Source: Shewanella electrica (lineage in GTDB: Bacteria; Pseudomonadota; Gammaproteobacteria; Enterobacterales; Shewanellaceae). From it: a stretch of 64,000 bases of DNA. Position 1 is the stretch's first letter, and the number at the start of each line of letters is the position of its first letter. Below the pieces are notes generated by a model. The model was not told the origin of the DNA. It did not search any database and saw only the letters and a program-made list of their open reading frames with translations. Location: the NCBI RefSeq assembly GCF_022321485.1, contig NZ_JAKOGG010000020.1:1-64000 (forward strand). Direction: 5' to 3'. Shown here in pieces: positions 1-6,954 of the stretch. The translations under genes were made by a program, and so were the position numbers.

Positions 1-63
1 CGAAAGTAGGATTGGTCATGTGTCATCTCTTTTTCGTTTAGTTTAATGAAATGACACAGAATT

Positions 64-510
64 TTGAACACTACCGCAGAAACAAGAAAGTTAGTATCAG
101 CACTGGAGTCATTTGCCGACGAACAGACGTTGGCCAGTGAGGAGCGGGGGGCGTTTTTGGATAGAGCATATCAACATATCTCTGAAATGCCGAAAAATAC
201 TCCTATAGATCTGAAGGCGTTGGCTAATGCGTCTTGGCCAAATGATCCTGATTTACTGACAGCAGTTTTTACACGTGACGATTATGCTTTGTCAGATGGG
301 TTTATTCCGGATCGACGAGTGTCCAGAGCCTTGGTAAACTTCATGGGTAAATCTCAGTTTTGGACTCTAAACTTTAGTCGTGAGGCAATCAAAAGTGGTC
401 ATGTTCAGTACAACGAATCTCTTAACCAAATTATTTTAACCAACATTCCCGCTGAGCTCTCTCAGGAGCTACGTACTGAAACAAGAACTAGCGAAGACGA
501 TGATATTTAA
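64..510 (+). CDS. Hypothetical protein, first gene of a two-gene unit
   Basis: A 148-residue soluble protein with no signal peptide or membrane segment; I do not recognise the family. It starts at TTG because the only nearby ATG (51) is in another frame and soon stops. No clear ribosome binding site is visible, so the start is uncertain. The C-terminus is acidic (ends EDDDI). Its last 11 bases overlap the start of the next gene at 500, so the two are probably translated together and may act together. The left 46 bases are open in a second frame up to TAA at 44-46 and could be the tail of a further upstream gene, but that is too short to call. Confidence 0.6.
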   Translation: MNTTAETRKLVSALESFADEQTLASEERGAFLDRAYQHISEMPKNTPIDLKALANASWPNDPDLLTAVFTRDDYALSDGFIPDRRVSRALVNFMGKSQFWTLNFSREAIKSGHVQYNESLNQIILTNIPAELSQELRTETRTSEDDDI

Positions 511-1711
511 GGATCTTACAAGCCTCTACAAAAAAGTTTCCCAACTCGAAGGTCGTAGGGGAAGCTTTTTTGTTTCTGATCAAGAAAACCTTGAGTTACT
601 TCAATCAGCTATAAATGAAGAAGATGAGTCCGGCGTAAAGCTCAATGGACCGTTTGATTTAGGTGAGGTGAAAATTGGGTCTACTGTTAAGTTAGAACTT
701 GGGGATCCAAGGATTGGACTTGGTCTACTGGCCGATGACTTAGACGGTGTGCTGTCTTACCCCAAAAGTAGGGTTAAGCCTGTTAATTACTACCTTATAG
801 ATCATAGTTGGTCATCTGATGATGAAGATCCACCCGTAGTCGTTCAGCGATATCACACAGTCTTGAGATTGATAGAGCAGTTGAAGGAGGTTGCCGCGTA
901 TCTGGACAAGTCGAGTGCGCCGCCTCAGCTAGTGTTTATACACTCAGGCAAATTTACTCTGCCTATCAATTACAAATGCTCAGATCTCAATGCTGTTGAT
1001 GTCGATAGTGTAGAGAAGTTATTAGCTTTCTTCAGCAATGATTTGCATCGAGAGCAGAAGCAAAAAATTTTTGAAAAAGTCATTTGCGAGCAAGTAGTTA
1101 ATACCGCAGAAAATGAACGTTTTCCAAAAATACTCGCTGAAATTGAAGATATTTTGAAGAAGCTGAATGACGGTTATACGCTGTTTGCTGCTGATTTTTC
1201 GTACGATAAGGTTGTTAATCAGTTGGAAGTCGCCAAGCTTGAAGAGTTGGCCAAGGTTAACAAAGTATTTTCAGATATTCAGAACCAGATTTTAGGTATC
1301 CCGGTGGCAACGGTGATTGTTGCAACTCAGCTTAAATCGACTGTTTTGTTTAATGATGTTTTCTGGATTAATACCGCGGTATTAGTTGGTGTATGGGTGT
1401 TTGTCATTCTCGTTAACTTCGTTCTTAGAAATCAATTAAATACTTTAAGTGCGATTGATATTGAGACTAAACGTAAGCAAAGACAGATTGAGCGTGAATT
1501 TCAAACTGTAAAAAGTATCGTAGAGGATACTTTTAAGCTTATAGATTCACGTATTAAACTTCAGCGTCTAGCTCTAAAAGCTGTCGATTGCATTGCTTCA
1601 GTAGGATTTATACTGGCTCATTTTGTCTATTTCGCACTTACAGAACCAGCCATGAATTGGCTTATGAGAGCGGTAAACGTAGCTTGTGGTTACTGGCTTG
1701 AGTTGTGTTAA
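500..1711 (+). CDS. Hypothetical membrane protein, partner of upstream gene
   Basis: A 403-residue protein of unknown family. Residues 1 to about 260 look soluble and mixed in structure. Two hydrophobic segments lie near 265-310 (one around the motif WVFVILVNFVL), followed by a charged helix of about 50 residues and a last hydrophobic stretch near 365-385. This suggests a cytoplasmic sensor or effector domain tethered to the inner membrane. The ATG overlaps the end of the preceding gene by 11 bases. A small soluble gene coupled to a larger membrane-anchored gene in an accessory region is a layout seen in defence and toxin modules, but nothing in the sequence proves such a role. Confidence 0.65.
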   Translation: MIFKDLTSLYKKVSQLEGRRGSFFVSDQENLELLQSAINEEDESGVKLNGPFDLGEVKIGSTVKLELGDPRIGLGLLADDLDGVLSYPKSRVKPVNYYLIDHSWSSDDEDPPVVVQRYHTVLRLIEQLKEVAAYLDKSSAPPQLVFIHSGKFTLPINYKCSDLNAVDVDSVEKLLAFFSNDLHREQKQKIFEKVICEQVVNTAENERFPKILAEIEDILKKLNDGYTLFAADFSYDKVVNQLEVAKLEELAKVNKVFSDIQNQILGIPVATVIVATQLKSTVLFNDVFWINTAVLVGVWVFVILVNFVLRNQLNTLSAIDIETKRKQRQIEREFQTVKSIVEDTFKLIDSRIKLQRLALKAVDCIASVGFILAHFVYFALTEPAMNWLMRAVNVACGYWLELC

Positions 1712-1758
1712 CACATAATATTTCTCCCATTATAGACGCCGCATAATTCGGTGGTCAG

Positions 1759-1787
1759 TGACCAAGATAATCCCAAGATCGTGTTTT
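1759..1787 (+). repeat. 29-base direct repeat, copy 1
   Basis: The 29 bases starting TGACCAAGATAATCCCAAGA are identical to those at 3543-3571, in the same orientation. The bases just downstream also resemble each other (GGGTAATATGATG here, TGGTTATGTGACG there). It lies between the membrane protein gene ending at 1711 and the small gene starting at 1878. The two copies bracket about 1.75 kb holding three genes. Confidence 0.8.
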
Positions 1788-1877
1788 GGGTAATATGATG
1801 TAATGACGTATTAAATCATTTGAATGCACCACACATTTATCTCAAAACTATTGATAAAGATGATTAGAGGGGAATAT

Positions 1878-2051
1878 ATGGAGTTATCTAAGGCTGTAAT
1901 AATTGCTGCGATCATTCTCGCTCTGGCGATTATTATTTCACCTACACTTTTGCAGAAGTACAAAACGGAACAATGTCTTAGTGCTTATAAGGAAAACGGA
2001 GCAGGCGGTGGCAAAGCTGATGAGCTTACCTGTGTTCAAATTCTAAATTAG
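1878..2051 (+). CDS. Small single-pass membrane protein, 57 residues
   Basis: The ATG at 1878 is preceded by a good ribosome binding site (AGAGGGG at 1866-1872), so I prefer it to the in-frame ATG at 1824, which has none. The product begins MELSKAV, has one hydrophobic segment (about residues 5-24) and a short polar tail with two cysteines (EQC and LTC) that would face the periplasm if the N-terminus is inside. The family is unknown. It ends 41 bases before the SRAP gene, so the two may share a transcript. Confidence 0.55.
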   Translation: MELSKAVIIAAIILALAIIISPTLLQKYKTEQCLSAYKENGAGGGKADELTCVQILN

Positions 2052-2092
2052 TGCCATTGTAAAGGTGATTTTTGGGATTGAAGGAATGCACT

Positions 2093-2659
2093 ATGTGTGG
2101 TCGGCTAAACGTTATTGATGATCCCCTATGTGGCTGGGTAAGGGACCAGTTGGGGATATCCTTTCACACGGTGACCAACTGCGACCTGCGACCAACACAA
2201 ATGGTTTCAACGATTGGCATGACATCGAATGGCCTTTATCAAATTGACTGCAGTTGGGGCATTAAACCCGAATGGTCGAAGCAGCTGCTTATCAACGCCA
2301 AAGCTGAAACCGTCCGAGAGAAGAAAACCTTTGCTTCAGCCTTCAAGCATCACCGTGTTCTCGTTCCTTGCTCGGGTTGGTATGAATGGCATCAAGAAGA
2401 AGGGCACAAGCAGAAATATGCCTTTGGTTTGCCCAGCGGTGAACCGGTATTGATGGCCGGCATCTTGTTTCCATCAGAACGCGGCCAGCAGCTAGTCACG
2501 TTAACGACCGCCCCTACAGAACAAGCCGCCCAATACCATTCCAGAATGCCGTTACTCGTGAGCCCAAACGATGTGGACTTCTGGTTTAACTTCGCGCCCG
2601 AAGCACTTGATCCGCTACTGCACGCGCCAGAACTGAATCTACAAATAGACGCTGTCTAA
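2093..2659 (+). CDS. SOS response-associated peptidase (SRAP, YedK/HMCES family)
   Basis: A 188-residue SRAP-domain protein. Known members form a covalent thiazolidine link between the N-terminal cysteine and abasic sites in single-stranded DNA, shielding them during replication. The start is the ATG at 2093, because it puts the catalytic cysteine at position 2 (MCGR) and has AAGGA at 2081-2085; the longer TTG frame would bury that cysteine. Other family marks are present: INAKAETV, the PCSGWYEW block, TTAPTEQA and the HSRMP motif that supplies the active-site histidine. It is slightly shorter than E. coli YedK (222 residues). It sits among unknown accessory genes, so it may be a horizontally acquired extra copy. 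Confidence 0.9.
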   Translation: MCGRLNVIDDPLCGWVRDQLGISFHTVTNCDLRPTQMVSTIGMTSNGLYQIDCSWGIKPEWSKQLLINAKAETVREKKTFASAFKHHRVLVPCSGWYEWHQEEGHKQKYAFGLPSGEPVLMAGILFPSERGQQLVTLTTAPTEQAAQYHSRMPLLVSPNDVDFWFNFAPEALDPLLHAPELNLQIDAV

Positions 2660-2826
2660 TTCGACTAATTGCCGATGTTTGCTCGATACACGAACAATAC
2701 TATTTTAGAGATTGTTAATTTTTATATTGGGTGATTCTTGTCAATTTTTATGCGTTTTATCTGACAACGTTTGAATTAATTATATTAATATTAGTTAGTT
2801 TCAATTCAGCATCCAGAGGAAAAGTG

Positions 2827-3465
2827 GTGTCATATAAGGTTATTAGACGAGATCTAACTGAAGTCAGTCGGAGATGTGATTTTTGCCCAAATTACTTAAG
2901 GTCTCTTAAAGCTTATGTACTAGAAGATTCCGACTCGGGAGAGCTGTTTTATGCAGGTCCAACGTGTGCAAAACATAAAGCTGGAGATGATGCATTAACT
3001 GGGATCCCTGACTTTACAAAGTTCACTAAGGAAGTAGGAGAACGTGAAGGTGGTGGTGCCGGCGGTGGTGCCGGAGGAAGTGGTACTGAAAATAGTGAAA
3101 AAAAAGCTATCGAGTACATAGTTCTTCGGGAGTCTAAACTAGCCGATGAACTAAATTGTTCTTATAAAGTTCTTAGAGATTACTATGAGAAGCACAAAGC
3201 TGAGGGACTATCAGAATCAGACGTTAAACACATCAATAATATTGCATCTAAAGCACCAGAGCACCTAACTCTTACAGCACTGCAAAGGATATATAACTAC
3301 CTGTTTTGGATCGACGTGGGTATAGAAAGGTTGCCTGAAGAAAAAACTGACTTTCTCGTAGGTGTACGAAAAACAATTATATCTAAAGGAAAAATCACTG
3401 ATAACCAAAAGTCAGCTATCAATAAATGGCTTGAGAATATCGCCGGCGTGCCACAGCTAAAATAA
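2827..3465 (+). CDS. Hypothetical protein with Cys-rich putative zinc motif and glycine linker
   Basis: About 212 residues, unknown family. I choose the GTG at 2827 because AGAGGA at 2815-2820 sits six bases upstream; the open frame extends back to a GTG at 2731, but that segment is AT-rich and unconvincing. The N-terminal part has CDFC and, about 30 residues later, PTCAKHK, a Cys2-Cys-His arrangement that could bind zinc. A linker built of GGGAGGGAGG follows, and then a helical C-terminal domain of about 125 residues. The layout resembles a small nucleic-acid or protein binding head joined flexibly to a helical module. It is followed by an inverted repeat and the second 29-base repeat. Confidence 0.6.
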   Translation: MSYKVIRRDLTEVSRRCDFCPNYLRSLKAYVLEDSDSGELFYAGPTCAKHKAGDDALTGIPDFTKFTKEVGEREGGGAGGGAGGSGTENSEKKAIEYIVLRESKLADELNCSYKVLRDYYEKHKAEGLSESDVKHINNIASKAPEHLTLTALQRIYNYLFWIDVGIERLPEEKTDFLVGVRKTIISKGKITDNQKSAINKWLENIAGVPQLK

Positions 3466-3470
3466 AGCAT

Positions 3471-3525
3471 ACTAGTCTTGCTGCATGTATTACTGCTACT
3501 ACAAAACTGAGCAGGAATGACTAGT
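3471..3525. repeat. Inverted repeat after the zinc-motif gene
   Basis: ACTAGTC at 3471-3477 pairs with GACTAGT at 3519-3525, and TGCT/AGCA lie just inside. It begins six bases after the stop codon at 3465. No run of T follows on the plus strand, so it is at best a weak terminator. Confidence 0.4.
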
Positions 3526-3542
3526 TGTTCTAGAGGTACTTC

Positions 3543-3571
3543 TGACCAAGATAATCCCAAGATCGTGTTTT
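3543..3571 (+). repeat. 29-base direct repeat, copy 2
   Basis: Identical to 1759-1787 in the same orientation; here it lies about 80 bases after the gene ending at 3465. See copy 1 for the flanking similarity. Confidence 0.8.
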
Positions 3572-3729
3572 TGGTTATGTGACGAAAATGGATTGTTGTT
3601 CATATGGTTACGGGTTACATTTCCTCCTACACAGGGGAAGAGGCAAAACGCCACTTTCCATACCGATAGTTAGCTGTGTGCGTTTTTTTTGGTCCAACGA
3701 GGTAAACGCGCATGCGCACGAATAAGCTG

Positions 3730-4242
3730 TTATAGGTAAATAGGGAATGAGTTTCACCATAGACTTAATCGTAACTGAACTGCCATCAGATGATAAAAAA
3801 GCATGGTCTTTTATTGATGGGATGCGTGAGGAGTACTACGAGGACAAATCGGGGACTCATCCTAAGCTGAAAGACCTCCATGAGATCCTGACCAAGAAAT
3901 ATCCATGCCTTTGTAGTTTTGAAGACGACGATCCAGCAATGGACGATAGTCCGTGGGCTGATAGTCCAATGATTAATAACTTTGCTAGCAAAATGGGAAT
4001 GGTCTCGATCGTTTGGTCCAAAGCGGATGAGGTGTTTCCGTTTGTATTAGAAAGTGCTCTTTCGCTGGGGATAATCGTAGCCGACGGCCAAAGTGAAGTA
4101 ATATATCGACCTGGCTATACAGTAGAGACAAAAAGTAAGCCTTGGTGGAAATTTTGGTAGCAACCTATAACAAGGCCATCCAGTTTGTTGCGGGCCGAAG
4201 GCCCTCCACCGGACGGCTTTCAGCCGCAGCTGATGGCTGGCG
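3730..4242 (+). mobile_element. Putative integron gene cassette (513 bp)
   Basis: Boundaries are inferred from two core-type sites: G/TTATAG at 3729-3735 on the left and G/TTAGCA at 4242-4248 on the right, each cut after the G. The unit holds one plus-strand gene (3747-4160) almost filling it, and an attC-like site at its 3' end. The outer arm of that site, CTATAAC at 4165-4171, is the exact reverse complement of GTTATAG at the left boundary, as expected when an excised circular cassette rebuilds its own attC. No integrase gene lies in the window; it could be to the left. Confidence 0.6.
3747..4160 (+). CDS. Hypothetical cassette-borne protein ending KPWWKFW
   Basis: A 137-residue acidic soluble protein of unknown function. 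It has the order LPSDD...W near the N-terminus, a cysteine pair (CLC), a DSPWADSPMINNF block in the middle, and a tryptophan-rich basic C-terminus (KPWWKFW). It looks like a compact single-domain protein of the kind common in cassette arrays and among immunity-type proteins, but this is only an impression. The start ATG lies 12 bases after the cassette boundary, with AGG or GGGA bases upstream at 3734-3746. The attC-like site begins five bases after its stop. Confidence 0.75.
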   Translation: MSFTIDLIVTELPSDDKKAWSFIDGMREEYYEDKSGTHPKLKDLHEILTKKYPCLCSFEDDDPAMDDSPWADSPMINNFASKMGMVSIVWSKADEVFPFVLESALSLGIIVADGQSEVIYRPGYTVETKSKPWWKFW

Positions 4243-4248
4243 TTAGCA
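4165..4248 (+). other. attC-like recombination site
   Basis: An 84-base imperfect inverted repeat. The outer arms are CTATAAC (4165-4171) and GTTAGCA (4242-4248). The inner arms are CCATCCAG (4176-4183) and CTGATGG (4230-4236), which pair with one extra C left unpaired, the extrahelical base typical of attC folded strands. The middle holds two further hairpins (GGGCC-GAA-GGCCC, and CGGC-TTTCA-GCCG). This matches the R''-L''-loop-L'-R' plan of integron attC sites. Confidence 0.65.
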
Positions 4249-4261
4249 CTCAAGAGACGTC

Positions 4262-4696
4262 ATGGATCAGTTCAATAAAATCGAAGAACTCGGATTAGCT
4301 GACAAGTACTACGGTATATGTGATCAGCACCCATTAAGAATCGGTGAGCCTATTGAAAAAATGCCGTATAAAGAGGTCTTGAAGGCTGCCGAGGGGTTGA
4401 TTGATATTAAAAAGCTAAAAGGTCCAGGGACGTGTTACGAAGTCGTGGGGCTCCCCGAGACCGTATTCTTGAGGTTCATAGTTCAAGGCCGTACCAGAGT
4501 TGAAACCCACTTCGGGTTAAGCGGTGTCCATGTGCACAGCTTTGCAGCGATGTGCTTAGCAGCAAAAGAGGCAGCGGGCAAAGATAGGCCGAAACCGCCA
4601 TACCCAAGACCCGAAGCACATTCTCTGGACGAACTAATTCAAGTGTTTACGCAATTGAAGAATTTGGCCTTAGAGTTTGATAGGTCAATCAAGTGA
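4262..4696 (+). CDS. Hypothetical protein downstream of attC site
   Basis: A 144-residue soluble protein of unknown family, rich in charged residues, with no membrane segment. The ATG is 20 bases past the attC-like boundary, with AAGAGA at 4252-4257 as ribosome binding site, the expected position for the first gene of the next cassette. However, the matching outer arm TGCTAAC expected after this gene is not found, so its own attC may be lost or decayed. Six tandem GCTTAAC units follow 40 bases after the stop. Confidence 0.7.
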   Translation: MDQFNKIEELGLADKYYGICDQHPLRIGEPIEKMPYKEVLKAAEGLIDIKKLKGPGTCYEVVGLPETVFLRFIVQGRTRVETHFGLSGVHVHSFAAMCLAAKEAAGKDRPKPPYPRPEAHSLDELIQVFTQLKNLALEFDRSIK

Positions 4697-4735
4697 AAAG
4701 TGCTATGACTCTGTTTCATGCAATCACCATTGCCC

Positions 4736-4777
4736 GCTTAACGCTTAACGCTTAACGCTTAACGCTTAACGCTTAAC
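4736..4777 (+). repeat. Tandem array of six perfect 7-base repeats (GCTTAAC)
   Basis: GCTTAAC occurs six times head to tail. Each unit fits the RYYYAAC pattern of an integron outer core arm. The array marks the right end of the accessory block and is a likely site of slippage. Confidence 0.95.
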
Positions 4778-4863
4778 ACTTCCCCTCCTAGCTTCTGCCG
4801 CTCATTCCACGTTATCATTGCCGCACAGGATGTAGATGTGTCTTAACAGTGGTTGTTAACTTA

Positions 4864-5568
4864 ATGAGAAATAAAACGATTCTTGCGCTTTCCGCCAGTG
4901 CTGCCTCGCTTGTCTGCCTTGCTTTTTTAATCCTCGGTTTTATCTACGATTATGACAGTGACATTGAAGCCATTTATCACGGGCTGACACGCAGTAGCGA
5001 GAGTTTGATTTTCTTCTTGGTGACGTTTTGCTGCACGTTTGTCGGCGTGGCGGTATTTCTGTGGGGATTTGTGCGCACCTCAATGACGCGCAAGATCGCA
5101 ACTACGGCGATGGTTGTATTGGCTGCTGCGGTGGCTATTTTTCGCATCTACTATTTTGACGATTTTTATTTTGACAACTTCGTTCAAGATAACCCCTATG
5201 ACGGCTATTTCGTCAGAGATGCGGAGAAAGACGCAGACAATCGGGCGGAGATGCAGCGGGAGTATTCAGAGTATTTTCGCGATACCATTGGCAATAGCCG
5301 TATGTTGGTTGATAAATATCGGGCGTCGCTCTACGGCAATCGCGCCAGCATGGCGTTGGATTACAACATCTGCATGGACGGCGATAACATCCGCTTTACG
5401 GCCACGCAATTTTATTTTGAGCCAGCAGATTATTGTAAACCGGCAGCGTTGAATACGGTGCAATCGGCATCATTCACTTTTGTACCGCTTGGTGGCAATA
5501 GCTTTATCTGCCAAGGTTGCGACGACTACTTGCTACCGATGTACTGGAAACACGTTAACGAGCGTTAA
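4864..5568 (+). CDS. Hypothetical membrane protein, three predicted helices
   Basis: A 234-residue protein from ATG 4864 (an in-frame GTG at 4849 is also possible; neither has a strong ribosome binding site). Three hydrophobic segments lie near residues 5-27, 49-72 and 77-102. A polar C-terminal domain of about 130 residues follows, holding four cysteines (ICMDG, DYCKP, ICQGC) that could form disulphides outside the cytoplasm. The family is not recognised. It is the first gene after the accessory block, and its base composition is closer to the chromosome backbone. Confidence 0.65.
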   Translation: MRNKTILALSASAASLVCLAFLILGFIYDYDSDIEAIYHGLTRSSESLIFFLVTFCCTFVGVAVFLWGFVRTSMTRKIATTAMVVLAAAVAIFRIYYFDDFYFDNFVQDNPYDGYFVRDAEKDADNRAEMQREYSEYFRDTIGNSRMLVDKYRASLYGNRASMALDYNICMDGDNIRFTATQFYFEPADYCKPAALNTVQSASFTFVPLGGNSFICQGCDDYLLPMYWKHVNER

Positions 5569-5701
5569 AGCCGTAGCGTTTGTTTCACTTATTGTGCTAG
5601 TTCGCTAGAGTTCTTCGACTCGGCGCGCTTGAACGTTTATGATGCGTACTTTCATCACAGCTTTGCTTGTTACGATCAAAAATCACATTAAGGGACATAC
5701 C

Positions 5702-6196
5702 ATGGTTAGGACGATTATTTTAGCGCTGGGGTTGATGTTGTCGGTGGCGGCACAAGCGCAGGAAGCCAAACGGGCAGATGTTGAGGCGTTACTTGAAGCA
5801 TCAAATATGGATGCAATGATTGAAAGCATTTATGCGCAAACTAACAAGATGTTTGCTGGCATGGGACAGCAGTTGGGCATCAAGCCAGATGAGCAACAGC
5901 TGTTTGATGATTACATGAATGAAGTGACCAGCGCCATGCGTAAAGAGGTTAGCTGGGCGAAGATGAAAGAGCCGATGGTGCAAATCTATCTCAAGCACTA
6001 CAGCGACAAAGAAATCAAAGACATGCTGGCGTTTTATCAATCTGAAACCGGTCAATCTATGGTGAAAAAAATGCCAGCCGTCACGCAAGATTCTATGATG
6101 CTGTCACAGCAGATGCTGCAAAACTTTCTTCCAAAGATTCAAGTGATTGCAGAAGACTTTAATCAGAAGCTACAGGCGCATCGCCAAGCTAAGTGA
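5702..6196 (+). CDS. DUF2059 family secreted protein
   Basis: A 164-residue protein with an N-terminal signal peptide likely cut after AQA (residues about 17-19). The body matches the DUF2059 pattern, including the stretch around YSDKEIKDMLAFYQS and GQSMVKKMP. Members are periplasmic or envelope proteins of unknown function. The start at 5702 has AAGGGA at 5690-5695; the upstream in-frame ATG at 5639 would put a second hydrophobic segment before the signal peptide and is less likely. A strong terminator follows at 6205. Confidence 0.85.
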   Translation: MVRTIILALGLMLSVAAQAQEAKRADVEALLEASNMDAMIESIYAQTNKMFAGMGQQLGIKPDEQQLFDDYMNEVTSAMRKEVSWAKMKEPMVQIYLKHYSDKEIKDMLAFYQSETGQSMVKKMPAVTQDSMMLSQQMLQNFLPKIQVIAEDFNQKLQAHRQAK

Positions 6197-6204
6197 TCCG
6201 AGCT

Positions 6205-6243
6205 AGCAGCAAGTATTCATCAGTAAGACTTGCTGCTTTTTTT
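6205..6243 (+). terminator. Rho-independent terminator after the DUF2059 gene
   Basis: AGCAGCAAGT (6205-6214) pairs with ACTTGCTGCT (6228-6237), and a run of seven T bases follows. Confidence 0.9.
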
Positions 6244-6293
6244 GAACGCGGCGCGGATGATACACGCGCCGCTATGCATATTCCGTTATTCAT

Positions 6294-6602
6294 ATGAGAG
6301 TGATCGATACCGAAAATTGGGCGTGGTTTCTGTTCGAACACGACGGTGCACTGTTGTTAGATGCGTGCTGTAGTATGAGCGCGGTGACTTACAACTATAT
6401 GATCCGCTTGAATGATGCCGAACGCGCGCAGTACGAGAGCGAAGGGCGCAGCTACTTATCCCAGTTGGCACATGCGATTCATTATTCGGTGCCAATCGCC
6501 CCAAATACTCAATCCATTTATCAAGGCCGCAATGTTCAGCAAGAGTTTGCTGAATTAGCTACCGCCGCAGTTAAAGCTTGGCGATCACAGCAACTACAGT
6601 GA
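6294..6602 (+). CDS. Hypothetical protein, 102 residues
   Basis: A soluble protein without a recognised domain, signal peptide or membrane helix; it contains a CCSMS motif near residue 25. Its codon use fits the neighbouring genes and it lies just after a terminator, so it probably has its own promoter. The ribosome binding site is weak. Two possible very short genes follow before the secreted protein at 6955. Confidence 0.55.
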   Translation: MRVIDTENWAWFLFEHDGALLLDACCSMSAVTYNYMIRLNDAERAQYESEGRSYLSQLAHAIHYSVPIAPNTQSIYQGRNVQQEFAELATAAVKAWRSQQLQ

Positions 6603-6630
6603 ACAGCAAGGACTGCGAGTAACAGCAAAG

Positions 6631-6765
6631 ATGTGGCGCCATATTTTTGCGAAGAAAAGCAACGTCAGAGAGTTTGACGATTTTTACGAGCAGATGCTCC
6701 CTGAGTCGATAATGACCGCTGCGCCACGGCAACATTGGTTGAGTGCGCACAGGCAGGTTAGCTAG
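6631..6765 (+). CDS. Possible short gene, 44 residues
   Basis: ATG at 6631 to TAG at 6763-6765, encoding a basic peptide beginning MWRHIFAKK. Only a weak ribosome binding site (GCAAAG) precedes it. It fills a gap between two genes on the same strand and ends five bases before the Shine-Dalgarno site of the next short gene. No similarity is recognised, and it could be chance. Confidence 0.3.
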   Translation: MWRHIFAKKSNVREFDDFYEQMLPESIMTAAPRQHWLSAHRQVS

Positions 6766-6782
6766 TGGTAGGAGGCACAATC

Positions 6783-6935
6783 ATGCCTGCTTATCGATAC
6801 GCGGCAAAAACAGCGATTACGATGACTATTAATGCGACAGCTGCCCGGTCGGCAGGTATGCTGACCATTAGCGGCATTCGCGATGCTGAGGTCAAAGCAC
6901 TAGCTGCGGAATTAGATTTAATCGAGTTAGCCTAA
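6783..6935 (+). CDS. Short protein, 50 residues
   Basis: ATG at 6783 preceded by a perfect AGGAGG (6770-6775) at good spacing, and TAA at 6933-6935. The product begins MPAYRYAAK, is alanine-rich and ends in an amphipathic helix (EVKALAAELDLIELA). It stops 19 bases before the next gene, whose ribosome binding site lies between them, so it is probably the leading gene of a two-gene transcript. The function is unknown. Confidence 0.55.
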   Translation: MPAYRYAAKTAITMTINATAARSAGMLTISGIRDAEVKALAAELDLIELA

Positions 6936-6954
6936 TGTTTGAGGAAAAGGCCTA

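Noticed and set aside
3669-3735. A second attC site just left of the cassette (GTCCAAC at about 3692 with GTTATAG at 3729)
   Set aside because: Outer arms look possible, but no inner arms pair, so it may be a decayed site; not enough to call.
4736-4777. CRISPR array
   Set aside because: The repeats are 7 bases with no spacers between them.
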